DNA of 55,590 nt from JAICWP01 sp035252015 (GTDB lineage Bacteria; Acidobacteriota; Terriglobia; Terriglobales; Acidobacteriaceae), in NCBI GenBank assembly GCA_035252015.1, contig DATFDP010000115.1, forward strand, positions 1-55,590, read 5' to 3'. Below the pieces are notes generated by a model. It was given only the letters and a program-made list of their open reading frames with translations, ran no database searches and was not told the DNA's origin. Below, in pieces: positions 1 to 8,797 of the stretch (position 1 is its first letter; each line of letters starts with the position of its first letter). Position numbers and translations under genes: made by a program.

Positions 1-174
1 GCGGAACCGCAGGAAGTGGAAGAATTCTTTGCTCACTTCGTGCCCCGCTTCAAGACGAAGGATGCGCTCAACGCGCTCTTATCGGCGCGCGAGCTGAGTT
101 TTGTGCACGTCGGCCATCGCTCGCTGCTGCAGGTTTCGTCCGCAACGAGCGAGCGCACGCGGGAAAGGGCGTAA
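1..174 (+). CDS. C-terminal 57 residues of an unidentified protein (5' end outside window)
   Basis: The frame is open from base 1 to a TAA at 172-174 and lies 70 bp upstream of cmk on the same strand. The visible tail is mixed and charged (starts AEPQEVEEFF, ends ERTRERA) with no motif I recognise. Codon use matches the neighbours, so I take it as a real gene end. No function is proposed. Confidence 0.55.
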   Translation, partial: AEPQEVEEFFAHFVPRFKTKDALNALLSARELSFVHVGHRSLLQVSSATSERTRERA

Positions 175-180
175 AGCAGT

Positions 181-243
181 TTCGAGTTCCGAGTTGCAGT
201 GCGCGGGTTGCGGCCTTTGAAACTGGAAACTATAACCTGAAAC
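181..243. repeat. degenerate heptanucleotide repeats before cmk
   Basis: Two short period-7 runs are visible: CGAGTTC followed by CGAGTTG near 183-197, and GAAACTG followed by GAAACTA near 218-232. They end one or two bases before the cmk start codon and take the place where a Shine-Dalgarno sequence would be. The same period-7 design recurs in many gaps of this window. Confidence 0.55.
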
Positions 244-244
244 T

Positions 245-931
245 TTGACACCTTTCGACAGCCAAAAGCTAACCATCGCTATTGACGGCCCTGCAGGCGC
301 CGGTAAGAGCACTATTGCCGCGCGACTGGCGCGCAAACTGGGGTATGTGAACCTGGAGAGCGGCGCCATGTACCGCGCGCTGGCGCTAAAGGCCATCCGC
401 AGCGACATCTCCTTCGATGACGAGAATGCCCTGCTTGCCCTGGCCAAGAGCTCGCAGATCCGCCTGGAGCCAACGCGCGAGGGCAACCGCGTTTCGCTCG
501 ACGGCGTAGATGTTTCGCAGCGCATTCGCGAGCAGGATGTAACCAGCGCCGCCTCGCGCGTTTCCGTGCACCCCACCGTGCGCCAGTGGATGGTTGAACG
601 CCAGCGCGAACTGGGCGCGGGCGGGGGGGTCATCATGGAAGGCCGCGATATCGGCACCCAGGTGTTTCCCAAGGCCGAGGTCAAGGTTTTCCTCGACGCG
701 CAGCCCGAAGTGCGCCAGGAACGCCGTATTCTGCAACGGACCGAGAAGGGTGCACAGGCCGAACGGCAACGCATCGCCGCGGAATTGCAGGAGCGCGACC
801 TGCGCGACCGTACTCGCACCGCTTCTCCCCTGGTCCCTGCGGAGGACGCCGTCATCATTGACTCCAGCCAGATGTCCATTGATCAGGTGGTGGATAAGGT
901 GGAGGAGCTGGTGCGAAAAAGAATTGGGTAG
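245..931 (+). CDS. cmk: cytidylate kinase
   Basis: Cytosolic (d)CMP kinase that makes (d)CDP from ATP and (d)CMP in pyrimidine salvage and nucleotide supply. The 228-residue length is normal. The P-loop GPAGAGKS is at residues 15-22, followed by LESGAMYRA of the CMP-binding region and GRDIGTQVFP near 134-143, a hallmark of Cmk. The start is TTG at 245; no clear Shine-Dalgarno precedes it and a heptamer repeat occupies the leader. Start uncertainty is a few codons. Confidence 0.95.
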   Translation: MTPFDSQKLTIAIDGPAGAGKSTIAARLARKLGYVNLESGAMYRALALKAIRSDISFDDENALLALAKSSQIRLEPTREGNRVSLDGVDVSQRIREQDVTSAASRVSVHPTVRQWMVERQRELGAGGGVIMEGRDIGTQVFPKAEVKVFLDAQPEVRQERRILQRTEKGAQAERQRIAAELQERDLRDRTRTASPLVPAEDAVIIDSSQMSIDQVVDKVEELVRKRIG

Positions 932-1022
932 CAATTGAGTAATTGTGTGTGGTCGGGTGATTGAACTTCTCTTTAGCACAAATGCCCGATTACGCAATTA
1001 CCCGATAACTCAATCCCTATTA
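930..1022. repeat. AATTG/AATTACCC-type degenerate repeats
   Basis: The gap between cmk and hisC is built mainly of variants of CAATTGAG, TAATTG, CAATTACCC and AACTCAATCCC. Similar text appears at 40803-40845 and 47394-47447, so this is a dispersed intergenic family. I see no gene or terminator in it. Confidence 0.5.
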
Positions 1023-1077
1023 CTTTCGGACCCTGTAACGCCATTTGGTTTTTCGCCATCATAGTGAAGTTGCCAAG

Positions 1078-2211
1078 ATGGCCGATTTCACCAAGCTGGT
1101 GCCAGAATACGTTCGTACCCTGGTCGGGTACACGCCCGGCAAGCCGGTTCGCCAAGCGGAACAGGAGAGCGGCGTGAGCTGTATCAAAATGGCCTCCAAC
1201 GAGAATCCCTTCGGCCCTTCACCGCGAGCTATGGAGGCGATGCGGGCGGCCGCCGAACAGGCCCACTTCTACCCCGATAACGATACAGTGGACCTGCGTC
1301 TCAAGCTGGCTGAGCGCTTCTGTGTGAAGGCGGAGCAGGTGCTGGTCACCGCCGGCTCAACGGAGCTGATCAACGATCTGGCACGCGTCCTGCTGCGGCC
1401 GGGGCTGAACGCCATTACCAGCCGGCTCTCGTTCATCATCTATCCCATTGCCACCCAGGCCAGCGGCGGAACCCTCATTCAGGTCCCGATGCGAGATAAC
1501 GGTTTTGACCTCAATGCCATCGCCGCAGCCATTGACCAGAGCACGCGGCTAATCTACCTGGCCAATCCCAACAATCCCACCGGGACCATGTTTGATGCAG
1601 GCGAATTTGACGACTTCCTGGAGCAGGTACCAGAGAACGTTATCGTGGCACTCGACGAAGCGTATTGCGATTTCGCCACTCATTTTGCCGCCGCGCGCGG
1701 AGTGATTTATTCGCGCGCCCTGGACTATGTGCGAGCGGGCCGGCAGAACCTGGTGGTGCTGCGCACGTTCTCGAAGGCGCACGGCCTGGCAGGGCTGCGC
1801 ATTGGCTACGGCTGCGGAGCCGCTGAGTTGATGGGCTACCTGGGCCGTGTGCGCACCACTTTTTCTGTTTCTTCAGTCGCCCAGGCCGCGGCTCTGGCCG
1901 CACTCGACGACGAAGGTCATGTGCGCCATGCGCTGGAGAATAATGCCGCCGGGGCGGAATTCCTCACGCAAACTGTATCCGAGCTAGGCTTTCGCGTGAC
2001 CCCCACCTGGGCGAATTTTATTTATGTTGAACTCGGCGAGGAAGCCGCACCTCTGGGCAAGCGTCTGCAGGAGCAAGGCGTTATTGTTCGCCCCTTGGCG
2101 CCCTGGGGTGCGCCCAGTTCCATGCGGGTGACGGTCGGTACCCGCGAGCAGAATGAGTTTTTTGTCAGTGCGTTGCGGAAAGTGGTGCGGGTGGCCACCA
2201 TGCGGGGATAG
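1078..2211 (+). CDS. hisC: histidinol-phosphate aminotransferase
   Basis: PLP-dependent class I/II aminotransferase converting imidazole-acetol phosphate to histidinol phosphate; family members often also act on aromatic keto acids. Visible are SNENPFGPSP near the N-terminus, the ANPNNPTG substrate/PLP motif, an Asp-x-x-Tyr (DEAYCDF) segment and the PLP-lysine segment FSKAHGLAGLRIGY. I choose ATG at 1078 (MADFTKLVPEY) over a TTG at 1045 because homologues begin near here; the 11 extra residues look non-coding. No other his gene is adjacent, so an aromatic aminotransferase role is possible. Confidence 0.9.
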   Translation: MADFTKLVPEYVRTLVGYTPGKPVRQAEQESGVSCIKMASNENPFGPSPRAMEAMRAAAEQAHFYPDNDTVDLRLKLAERFCVKAEQVLVTAGSTELINDLARVLLRPGLNAITSRLSFIIYPIATQASGGTLIQVPMRDNGFDLNAIAAAIDQSTRLIYLANPNNPTGTMFDAGEFDDFLEQVPENVIVALDEAYCDFATHFAAARGVIYSRALDYVRAGRQNLVVLRTFSKAHGLAGLRIGYGCGAAELMGYLGRVRTTFSVSSVAQAAALAALDDEGHVRHALENNAAGAEFLTQTVSELGFRVTPTWANFIYVELGEEAAPLGKRLQEQGVIVRPLAPWGAPSSMRVTVGTREQNEFFVSALRKVVRVATMRG

Positions 2212-2215
2212 CCGT

Positions 2216-2281
2216 CAGCTTTTGGCTTTTGGCTTTTGGCTTTTGGCTCTTGGCTCTTGGCATTCAGCCTTTAGCTTTTGG
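2216..2281. repeat. tandem heptamer TTTTGGC, about 6 copies
   Basis: Immediately after hisC the unit TTTTGGC repeats with period 7, drifting to TCTTGGC in the last copies. It is the cleanest example of the period-7 repeats in this window. No coding potential. Confidence 0.8.
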
Positions 2282-2312
2282 GTTTGCTGACACTGACTAA
2301 CGACAGCTGGCG

Positions 2313-3392
2313 TTAATCCCACGCCGGATCGGAACCCAGCATGGGCAGCCTGGCGGCGCCATAGAGTCCGGCGTCGCTGCCCAGCAAGGCTCGGGTCACG
2401 ATGGTTTTCCTTCCCACCGTCCTGGGCTGAACTTCGGCCGCCGCCCCTGTTCCTTTTTCTTTGGAAGGAAACGCCGGCACGCCCATGCTGGGCTGTCGCG
2501 CTTCCGGCGTAGGTGCGGTCGCGGCATACACCATCGAGCGCTTCTGCAGCTCTTGGAACATGTATGGCGAGAAGGCCTCCCAGGCGCTGGCGACGCCGCC
2601 CCCAATCACGTACATGGGCAAGTTCAAGGCATTGACCAGATCGCCCACCGCAATTCCCAGCGCAACCCCAACTCGGCGGAAGATGTCTCGCGCGGGCTCA
2701 TCCCCCTGAATAGCCAGGTTGTAAACGATCTTGGCGCTGAACTCTGGGTCCGATCCTGCTGCTCTTGCCAGTTGCGGCGCCCGCCCGCTGGTGATGGCCT
2801 CGCGCGCCATGCGCATAACGGCGGTGGCGGAAGCAAACTGTTCAATGCAGCCCAGATTGCCGCAATTGCAACGCGGTCCCTCCGGGTCTACGGTCATGTG
2901 CCCAAATTCGCCGGCCATGCCGTTCATGCCGTGCCAGATGCGCCCGTGCAGTACCAGGCCGCCGCCCACTCCCGTGCCCAGGGTCAGAATGCACATGTCG
3001 TTCACGTCGCGGGCGGCGCCCAGCCATTTTTCGCCCAGGGCAGCGGCGTTAGCATCATTTTCCAGAGTGACGGGCGCCTGCAACCGGCGCTCAATCTCTT
3101 CCCGTACCGGGTATTCCTCCCAGCCCGGCAGGTTCGGTGATTCGCGCAGCAGTCCGGTTTCCATGTCAATGATGCCGGGCACGCCGATTCCTGCGCCCAG
3201 CATGGTGCGCGATGCCTGGAATTTCGCGCTGAGCGAGCGGATGGCGTCGCACATATCGTTGATCACCTGGTCGCGCCCCAACGCCACGCGCGTGCCCGTG
3301 GTTACTTTCTCCAGCAACGTGCCCGTCTCGTCCACCGCAGCGATGCGCAGGTTAGTCCCGCCCAGATCCACACCCATAGCAAAGTTAGCCAT
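2313..3392 (-). CDS. ROK-family glucokinase
   Basis: Cytosolic sugar kinase of the ROK family, most likely phosphorylating glucose with ATP. The ATP-binding DLGGTNLR is at residues 9-16, LENDANAAALGE carries the sugar-binding/catalytic Asn-Asp, EFGHM contributes the sugar-binding Glu-His, and the zinc motif CNCGNLGCIE follows. At 359 residues it is about 40 longer than usual: an insertion rich in Pro, Lys and Gly lies near residues 290-325, before the final GLYGAA segment. ATG start at 3392. It stands alone and converges with hisC. Confidence 0.88.
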   Translation of the reverse strand: MANFAMGVDLGGTNLRIAAVDETGTLLEKVTTGTRVALGRDQVINDMCDAIRSLSAKFQASRTMLGAGIGVPGIIDMETGLLRESPNLPGWEEYPVREEIERRLQAPVTLENDANAAALGEKWLGAARDVNDMCILTLGTGVGGGLVLHGRIWHGMNGMAGEFGHMTVDPEGPRCNCGNLGCIEQFASATAVMRMAREAITSGRAPQLARAAGSDPEFSAKIVYNLAIQGDEPARDIFRRVGVALGIAVGDLVNALNLPMYVIGGGVASAWEAFSPYMFQELQKRSMVYAATAPTPEARQPSMGVPAFPSKEKGTGAAAEVQPRTVGRKTIVTRALLGSDAGLYGAARLPMLGSDPAWD

Positions 3393-3546
3393 ATGAGAAA
3401 CGATTAGCCTATCACTGCGCGGGCGATTTATGGAACGCCGTTGCGGGCAGCCATTCGTTTTCGATGTTAATTGTCGGCTGTTAATTATTGTGTGTTATTC
3501 GTCGGAAGCCGTCCCGGCAGGATGAAGGCTGGGAACTTCGGTAGTG

Positions 3547-3574
3547 GCTACCAGGTACCAGGTACTGGGAACTG
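3547..3574. repeat. ACCAGGT heptamer repeat
   Basis: ACCAGGTACCAGGTACT is a short period-7 run that reaches the stop codon of mutM. The rest of the gap 3393-3546 contains AT-rich variants of TTAATTGTCGG and TTATTG with no gene, apart from the glucokinase leader. Confidence 0.5.
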
Positions 3575-4435
3575 TCACTTCTGGCATCGCGGGCAATAGT
3601 GGCTGCTCCTGCCGGCGATGACCACGCGCTTTACGGGCGTGCGGCATGTCAGACACGGCACGCCCTCGCGGCCATAGACCCGGTGCTCAAACTGAAAGAA
3701 GCCCTTCTCGCCTTCAGCATTCACATAGTCCGAAACGGAAGAGCCGCCGGCGGCGATGGCCTGCGTGAGCACCTGCTGGACAGCGTCGTAGAGCCGGCGC
3801 AGTTCGTCGCGGGTGAGCGAGGCGGCACGGCGGCGGGGGCGTACACCGGCGCGGAACAGCGACTCGTCAGCATAAATATTGCCTACGCCTCGCAGCAGCT
3901 TCTGGTTCAGCAGCGCACTCTTAATGGTTGTTTTGCGTTTGTGGAACAAATTCACAAAAATTTCGAAGCCGACGTCCAGCGGCTCCACTCCTCCAGCCTC
4001 GAAGCCGTTGCGCGTATGCACTGCCAGACGACCAAAGCGCCGCGGATCAACAAAGCGCAATTCCCTGCCCGAGGCGAGGCGGGCAATCAGGTGTGTGTGC
4101 TTTTCGATTTCTTGGTCCGGCTTGGAAACCAGTAACTGGCCGGTCATCCCCAGGTGAACGATAAATTGGGCGGCATGGTTCTTGGCCAGCGAGGCCTTGC
4201 CCCGACCCTGCCGAGGCTTCGCCTTGGCGCGGCCTCTCTCCAGCTCAACTACGATGTGCTTGCCCATGCGGCGCACGGCAGAAATGCGGGCGTGGCGAAG
4301 GATGCGTTCAATCTCGGACGCGGGCGACTTCAGGGGCTCGGGCTTAGAGCCCAGCCACACTGATTCTATGGTGTCCCCCATCACCGTGCGTGCCAGGCTG
4401 CGGACTACGGATTCGACTTCCGGAAGCTCGGGCAT
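3575..4435 (-). CDS. mutM: formamidopyrimidine-DNA glycosylase
   Basis: Base-excision repair glycosylase/AP lyase removing 8-oxoguanine and formamidopyrimidines. The mature N-terminus PELPEVE supplies the catalytic Pro2 and Glu3; the beta-hairpin lysine lies in RMGKHIVVEL; the H2TH region is followed by a C-terminal zinc finger (CLTC ... HYCPRC). The 286-residue length is typical, with a basic insert (RAKAKPRQGRGKAS) near residues 70-85. ATG start at 4435 is fixed by the catalytic N-terminal proline. Confidence 0.95.
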   Translation of the reverse strand: MPELPEVESVVRSLARTVMGDTIESVWLGSKPEPLKSPASEIERILRHARISAVRRMGKHIVVELERGRAKAKPRQGRGKASLAKNHAAQFIVHLGMTGQLLVSKPDQEIEKHTHLIARLASGRELRFVDPRRFGRLAVHTRNGFEAGGVEPLDVGFEIFVNLFHKRKTTIKSALLNQKLLRGVGNIYADESLFRAGVRPRRRAASLTRDELRRLYDAVQQVLTQAIAAGGSSVSDYVNAEGEKGFFQFEHRVYGREGVPCLTCRTPVKRVVIAGRSSHYCPRCQK

Positions 4436-4437
4436 AG

Positions 4438-4474
4438 AACCAGTTGCCAGTTGCCAATGGTCATTGGCCAGACT
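4438..4474. repeat. CAGTTGC heptamer repeat upstream of mutM
   Basis: CAGTTGCCAGTTGCCAATGG continues with CATTGGC, four degenerate period-7 units directly before the mutM start codon. It overlaps where the mutM ribosome-binding site should be. The remainder of 4475-4687 contains no gene I can support and should hold the purA promoter. Confidence 0.55.
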
Positions 4475-4701
4475 AGTGTACAGCGCTTACGACCGCCAGC
4501 CGCCCACTAACGACCCGTCGACCGTCGGCCTTGCCTTTGGTATCATTGCATGTACACACCCCGCTCGCCGAACCCCTGTAATTTGCAACGCACGAGTCGA
4601 AGGCAGCAAGGAGTGTGTGCGCCGATGCATGTGTGGCGCGGCCGCCCCTTCAGAAGCGCAGGGCCAGCCCATGCCCGCAAAATCTTGCAGGGAGTGCATA
4701 A

Positions 4702-6060
4702 GTGAAGCAGAGCCGAACCGCAGTGGTGGTTGGCGCGCAGTGGGGCGACGAAGGCAAAGGCAAGATAGTTGATGTCCTCTCCGACCATTATTCCGTCGTA
4801 GCCCGCTACGCCGGCGGCCATAACGCCGGCCACACCGTCATCATCAACGGCAAGAAGTTCGTGCTGCAGTTGGTGCCCTGCGGCGTGCTGCGCCCCGGTT
4901 GTCGCGGCGTAATCGGCAACGGCGTGGTGCTCGACCCCATCGCCTTCCTCAAGGAAGTGGCGGGGCTGCGCCAGGCGGGAGTGAAAGTGGACGGCAATCT
5001 CTTCGTCAGCAATCGCGCGCACGTCATTTTGCCTTATCACCGCATGATTGAGCTGGCCGCCGAAAACGCGCCCGGACGGGTGAAGATCGGCACCACTTCG
5101 CGCGGCATCGGCCCCGCCTACGAGGATAAGATGGGCCGCCGCGGCCTGCGCGTGGCCGACCTGCTCGACGCCAAGCTGCTGCGCACCCACATTGAGAACG
5201 CCTGCCGCGAGAAAAACATGATCGCGCACGCGCTCTTCAACTCTGAGCCGCTCGACTCTGACAAGATGTACGAGGAGTACGCGCGCGCCGCCGAACAGGT
5301 CGCACCGTTTGTCGCTGACACGGCCGCTCTGCTCAACCAGGCGCTGGCCGAGGGTGAGTCCATCCTGTTCGAAGGAGCCCAAGGCACCATGCTCGACATT
5401 GACCATGGCACCTACCCCTTCGTGACCTCCTCCAGCGCGACCTCTGGCGGCGCGGTCACGGGCACAGGCGTGGCGCCGACCGCCATTGACATGGTCATCG
5501 GCGTAACCAAGGCTTATTGCACGCGCGTGGGCGAAGGGCCCTTTCCCAGCGAAATTCGCGATCCCGTGGCCGACCAGCTTCGCGCCCGCGGCAACGAATA
5601 TGGCGCCGTCACCGGCCGCCCCCGCCGCTGCGGGTGGATTGACCTGCCGCTGCTACGTTATGCGGTGATGATCAACGGCATTTCCTGGCTGGTGGTCACT
5701 AAGCTTGACGTGCTGGATGAGCTCGCGGAGATTCCGGTTTGCGTGGGCTACAAAATCAACGGCAAGAAGACCGCGGAAATCCCCGCGCACGCCAGCGGCT
5801 ACGACCGAATTGAGCCCATGTACGAAACCCTGCCCGGATGGCGCAAGTCTACCCAGGGCATCACCAGCTTCGAAAAGCTGCCCCCTAAGGCGCGCGACTA
5901 CCTGGCATTTCTGGAAAAGCAAACCGGCGCCCGGATTGGCATGATTTCTACCAGCCCGGAACGCGACCAGACCATGTTTGTAGACGATTTTGCCGCTCTG
6001 GTAGGCCAAAATGCGGCCGGTATCGAGCGGGCCAAGCGCCGCGTGCCGGCAAGGGCCTGA
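4702..6060 (+). CDS. purA: adenylosuccinate synthase
   Basis: GTP-dependent ligation of IMP and aspartate to adenylosuccinate, first committed step of AMP synthesis. The N-terminal GTP-binding P-loop GAQWGDEGKGK includes the catalytic Asp; GGHNAGHT supplies the catalytic His; the IMP-binding region TTSRGIGPAYEDK and FEGAQGTMLDIDHGTYP are intact, and the C-terminal GTP-base motif is STSPERD. Length 452 is slightly over the usual 430. GTG start at 4702 is preceded by GCAGGGAG at about 7 nt spacing. Confidence 0.96.
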   Translation: MKQSRTAVVVGAQWGDEGKGKIVDVLSDHYSVVARYAGGHNAGHTVIINGKKFVLQLVPCGVLRPGCRGVIGNGVVLDPIAFLKEVAGLRQAGVKVDGNLFVSNRAHVILPYHRMIELAAENAPGRVKIGTTSRGIGPAYEDKMGRRGLRVADLLDAKLLRTHIENACREKNMIAHALFNSEPLDSDKMYEEYARAAEQVAPFVADTAALLNQALAEGESILFEGAQGTMLDIDHGTYPFVTSSSATSGGAVTGTGVAPTAIDMVIGVTKAYCTRVGEGPFPSEIRDPVADQLRARGNEYGAVTGRPRRCGWIDLPLLRYAVMINGISWLVVTKLDVLDELAEIPVCVGYKINGKKTAEIPAHASGYDRIEPMYETLPGWRKSTQGITSFEKLPPKARDYLAFLEKQTGARIGMISTSPERDQTMFVDDFAALVGQNAAGIERAKRRVPARA

Positions 6061-6089
6061 GTTGCGGAAGTCAGCTTAGGCCTGATAAC

Positions 6090-6137
6090 TTCGAGTCGGC
6101 GTTAACGGCTAACTACCAGCTGCTAACTGTTAACTAC
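6090..6137. repeat. TAACTGT/TAACTAC-type repeat
   Basis: GCTAACTACCAGCTGCTAAC continues with TGTTAACTACG, a degenerate period-7 run that ends at the start codon of the next gene. Confidence 0.45.
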
Positions 6138-6138
6138 G

Positions 6139-6432
6139 ATGCTCGTCTTAATCGTCCACTTCACTGTCAAGCCCGGGGCCGAAAAACAGACCCTGGAAAT
6201 CATGCGCAAGATGGAAGAACACACCCGCCGCGAGCCGGGGAACCGCATGTATGTGGGCCAGCAATCCACGGAAAACCCGCGTAAATTCTGCTTCTACGAG
6301 CAATATGTTGACCAGGGCGCGCTCGACGCCCACCGCGCAGCGCCCTATTTCAAGCAATACGTCACCGACCGTCTGGGGCCGCTCATCGAAAACATCACTC
6401 GCGAGTTCTTCCGCCCCGTGGAAGAACTCTAG
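6139..6432 (+). CDS. ABM-domain protein, putative quinol monooxygenase
   Basis: A 97-residue single-domain protein of the antibiotic-biosynthesis-monooxygenase (ferredoxin-like, dimeric) fold, YgiN-like. It opens with the edge strand MLVLIVHFTVKPGAEKQ, has the central pattern EPGNRMYVGQQS and the typical FYEQYVDQGALDAHRAAPYF, in which the His lies at the usual active-site region. ATG at 6139 follows a repeat with no Shine-Dalgarno. Substrate unknown. Confidence 0.82.
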   Translation: MLVLIVHFTVKPGAEKQTLEIMRKMEEHTRREPGNRMYVGQQSTENPRKFCFYEQYVDQGALDAHRAAPYFKQYVTDRLGPLIENITREFFRPVEEL

Positions 6433-6567
6433 CGTTTTCCACAGGTACTCTTCCACATATGGCTTCGTCTGTCTCTCTTTATGACAAGTGTGCCTGCACG
6501 CGCGTAGAATGAACGCCGATCCAGGCACCCGGAAAGAACCCTCAATTTACATCCAAAGGAGCAAATA

Positions 6568-7041
6568 ATGCCTGCGAAAACTCCAGCTATTCCGGAAGGG
6601 ATGCACACCATCACACCACACATTGTCCTGCGCAATGCCGCACAGGCAATTGACTTTTACAAAACAGCCTTTGGAGCGGAGGAACTCGGCCGCAACCTCA
6701 CTCCCGATGGCAAGGTCATGCACGCCATGATCAGGATCGGCGATTCCCTCCTCATGATGAACGACGAATTCCCCAACATGGGCTGCTCCTCGGCTGAAAC
6801 CTTGGGCGGCACCAACATCACCCTGCACATCCAGACCGAGGATGTGGACAGCCTCTTCGATCGCGCCGTGAAAGCCGGCGCCAAGGTTACTATGCCCGTG
6901 GCTGACCAGTTCTGGGGGGACCGCTACGGGCAGGTGACGGATCCCTTCGGCCAGCGCTGGAGCCTGGCTACCCGGGTGGAACAGCTCACACCAGAGCAAG
7001 TGGAAGAACGTGCCAAGGCCTCCTTTGCCAAGGCGGGCTAA
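6568..7041 (+). CDS. VOC-family (PhnB/glyoxalase-like) protein
   Basis: A 157-residue protein with two betaalphabetabetabeta modules of the vicinal-oxygen-chelate superfamily. Visible are TPHIVLRNAAQAIDFYKTAF, the MHAMIRIGDS strand, NITLHIQTEDVD and the terminal DRYGQVTDPFGQRW, typical of PhnB-like proteins. Substrate cannot be told from sequence. The start is well defined: AAAGGAG at 6555-6561, then ATG at 6568. A rho-independent terminator follows. Confidence 0.85.
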   Translation: MPAKTPAIPEGMHTITPHIVLRNAAQAIDFYKTAFGAEELGRNLTPDGKVMHAMIRIGDSLLMMNDEFPNMGCSSAETLGGTNITLHIQTEDVDSLFDRAVKAGAKVTMPVADQFWGDRYGQVTDPFGQRWSLATRVEQLTPEQVEERAKASFAKAG

Positions 7042-7062
7042 CAGCGATGTTGCAAAACATGA

Positions 7063-7099
7063 GCAGGCGCGCCGAGACTTGGCGTGCCTGCTTTTTTTT
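7063..7099 (+). terminator. rho-independent terminator after the VOC gene
   Basis: GCAGGCGCGCC (7063-7073) pairs with GGCGTGCCTGC (7081-7091) with one G-U pair and a 7-nt loop, followed by eight T. It also separates this gene from the converging nuclease gene. Confidence 0.9.
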
Positions 7100-7131
7100 G
7101 TAAGCCCACCGCCGTTCCAGTCAGAGTCATT

Positions 7132-8031
7132 TCACGCTTTTGCGCGGGTGTCTTGCATCCTTCGCGGCCCGGCTGCTGCGGCAGCCTTTTGCGCAGCAGG
7201 CAGGCGCAATCGCGCCGCCAGGGTGGCAAACCCGGAAATAGGGCCGTTCCAACGCAGTTGCTCCACGTTGTCGAATAGCGCGATGTCGGTGCGCAGCGTG
7301 GCCAGCGTTCTAAAAAGCACTGCAGCGTCCCGTTCCCGGCGCAGGGTGTGTGCGAGAGTGCTGGCACTGGTTACACTTACACCCCACTCCAGGTGGTTGG
7401 CGGGAATGGATTCGAGGTGGCCAAATTTCGCCAAGACCGCAGCAGAAGATTTCGCACCCCAACCTGGTAGGCCGGGATAGCCGTCAGCCGCGTCACCCAC
7501 CAATGCCAGATAGTCAGGGATGGACTCCGGGGAAACACCGAACTTCTTAATTACACCAGGCTCATCTAACGTGACATTGGTCCGGCGATTCAGTTGAACG
7601 ACGCGCGCGCCGCGTACGCATTGCGCCAGGTCTTTATCCGGCGTGCAGATAACAACTTGTTCCACCCGCGGATCGCGAGCAGCCGCAACGGCCGCCGCAG
7701 CCAGCGCGTCGTCCGCCTCGAACTCCACCATCGGCCACACCAAAAAACCGGCCGCTGAAAGCGCTTCTTCGAGCAGCGGAAATTGCGCCAAAAGGTCGGG
7801 TTCTACGCCCGCGCTGGTCTTGTAGCCAGCCCAAAGCCCATTGCGAAAAGATTCGATTACATGATCGGTGGCCACCGCGAGGTGTGTCGCGCCGTTGCTG
7901 GCCATACCCAGCACCGATTGAACGACGCCTCGAACGGCGGCGATTTCCTGGCCGCTCTCGTCTTTTGCCGACGGTAGCGCGTAATAGTGCCGGAACAGTT
8001 CATATGTCCCGTCAACCAGATGAATATGCAA
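7132..8031 (-). CDS. FEN-family 5'-3' exonuclease (Pol I nuclease-domain-like)
   Basis: Stand-alone protein of 299 residues related to the 5'-3' exonuclease domain of DNA polymerase I. Metal-binding acidic motifs are present: LVDGTYELFRHYYA at the N-terminus, EFEADDALAA, TPDKDLAQ and the helix-hairpin-helix GDAADGYPGLPGWGAKSS. It probably acts in Okazaki fragment or repair processing. The start is TTG at 8031 with GGAG 6 nt upstream. The C-terminal tail is Ala-rich and basic. Confidence 0.88.
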   Translation of the reverse strand: MHIHLVDGTYELFRHYYALPSAKDESGQEIAAVRGVVQSVLGMASNGATHLAVATDHVIESFRNGLWAGYKTSAGVEPDLLAQFPLLEEALSAAGFLVWPMVEFEADDALAAAAVAAARDPRVEQVVICTPDKDLAQCVRGARVVQLNRRTNVTLDEPGVIKKFGVSPESIPDYLALVGDAADGYPGLPGWGAKSSAAVLAKFGHLESIPANHLEWGVSVTSASTLAHTLRRERDAAVLFRTLATLRTDIALFDNVEQLRWNGPISGFATLAARLRLPAAQKAAAAAGPRRMQDTRAKA

Positions 8032-8096
8032 GGCTCACTCCAAAAAGGCTACAGGACGCATCCCATCGGTGATGGCACCGGCGCGCGCAGGTTCGG

Positions 8097-8291
8097 CTAA
8101 GTTTTCTTCTTGTCCACGACCAGCACGCCGGCGGATGCGTAGTTTTCCTTCGGCACTTCCACGAAGGAAATATTGATGGCCTCGCGCGAAGCGCCGGCAT
8201 CCTCCACCAGGACTTCGGTGATGCGCTGCGCCACGCGGCGCTTTTGCTCCAGCGTGCGCCCCTCCAGCATCGTGATTTGTACTTGCGGCAT
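8097..8291 (-). CDS. 4-oxalocrotonate tautomerase-like protein
   Basis: 64-residue small tautomerase. After Met removal the N-terminus is Pro-Gln-Val, providing the catalytic Pro1; an arginine-rich helix (EQKRRVAQRITEVLVEDAG) and the INISFVEVPKENYASAG hexamer-interface strand match the 4-OT family. ATG start at 8291. It lies between ndk and the nuclease gene on the same strand and could be co-transcribed. Confidence 0.87.
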   Translation of the reverse strand: MPQVQITMLEGRTLEQKRRVAQRITEVLVEDAGASREAINISFVEVPKENYASAGVLVVDKKKT

Positions 8292-8296
8292 AAAGG

Positions 8297-8326
8297 CAGT
8301 TCTCGGTTCCCAGTTCTCAATTGAAA
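8297..8326. repeat. CAGTTCT/CGGTTCC heptamer repeat
   Basis: CAGTTCTCGGTTCCCAGTTC continues with TCAATTGA, four period-7 units directly upstream of the tautomerase start. No recognisable Shine-Dalgarno is present for that gene, so the repeat may replace the leader. Confidence 0.6.
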
Positions 8327-8374
8327 CGCTTGGCCCTAAGCTGAGTACCGGGCACTAGCTAACCGGTACCTGAA

Positions 8375-8797
8375 TCATTGCAACTCGTAACCCGCAAAAA
8401 AATACCCCAGCTCAAAGCGCGCCGTATCCTCGGCATCGGAACCATGCACCGCGTTGCGCTCAATGGTCTCCGCCCACTTCTTGCGGATGGTGCCTTCCTT
8501 GGCGTTGGCCGGATTGGTCGCCCCCATGATCTCCCGCCACTCGGCAATAGCATTTTCCTTCTCCAACGCCATGACCAGAATCCGGCCCTCGGACATAAAC
8601 TTGGTCAGCGACTCGAAAAACGGCTTGCCCGCATGCACGGCATAGAAGCCTTCGGCCTGCTTTCGGGTAATGTGCAGCATCTTGGCGCTAAGAACCTTGA
8701 ATCCCTGGTGCTCGATGGTGCCCACAATGTCGCCCATAGCGCCGCGGGCAACCGCGTCCGGCTTGATGATGGCAAGAGTACGCTGGAGAGTCTTCAT
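8375..8797 (-). CDS. ndk: nucleoside diphosphate kinase
   Basis: Transfers the gamma-phosphate of ATP to NDPs through a phospho-histidine. The 140-residue protein has TLAIIKPDAV at the N-terminus, the Kpn-loop region, ATNPANAKEGTIR and the catalytic NAVHGSDA. ATG start at 8797. It follows sucC and sucD on the same strand, a common acidobacterial order that puts GTP/ATP-forming succinyl-CoA ligase beside Ndk. Confidence 0.96.
   Translation of the reverse strand: MKTLQRTLAIIKPDAVARGAMGDIVGTIEHQGFKVLSAKMLHITRKQAEGFYAVHAGKPFFESLTKFMSEGRILVMALEKENAIAEWREIMGATNPANAKEGTIRKKWAETIERNAVHGSDAEDTARFELGYFFAGYELQ

Noticed and set aside
4475..4700. Purine riboswitch before purA
   Set aside because: No recognisable aptamer core or paired stems were found; left as an unassigned leader.
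4543..5406. 287-codon minus-strand open frame
   Set aside because: Antisense to purA; Val/His/Gly-rich without domain.
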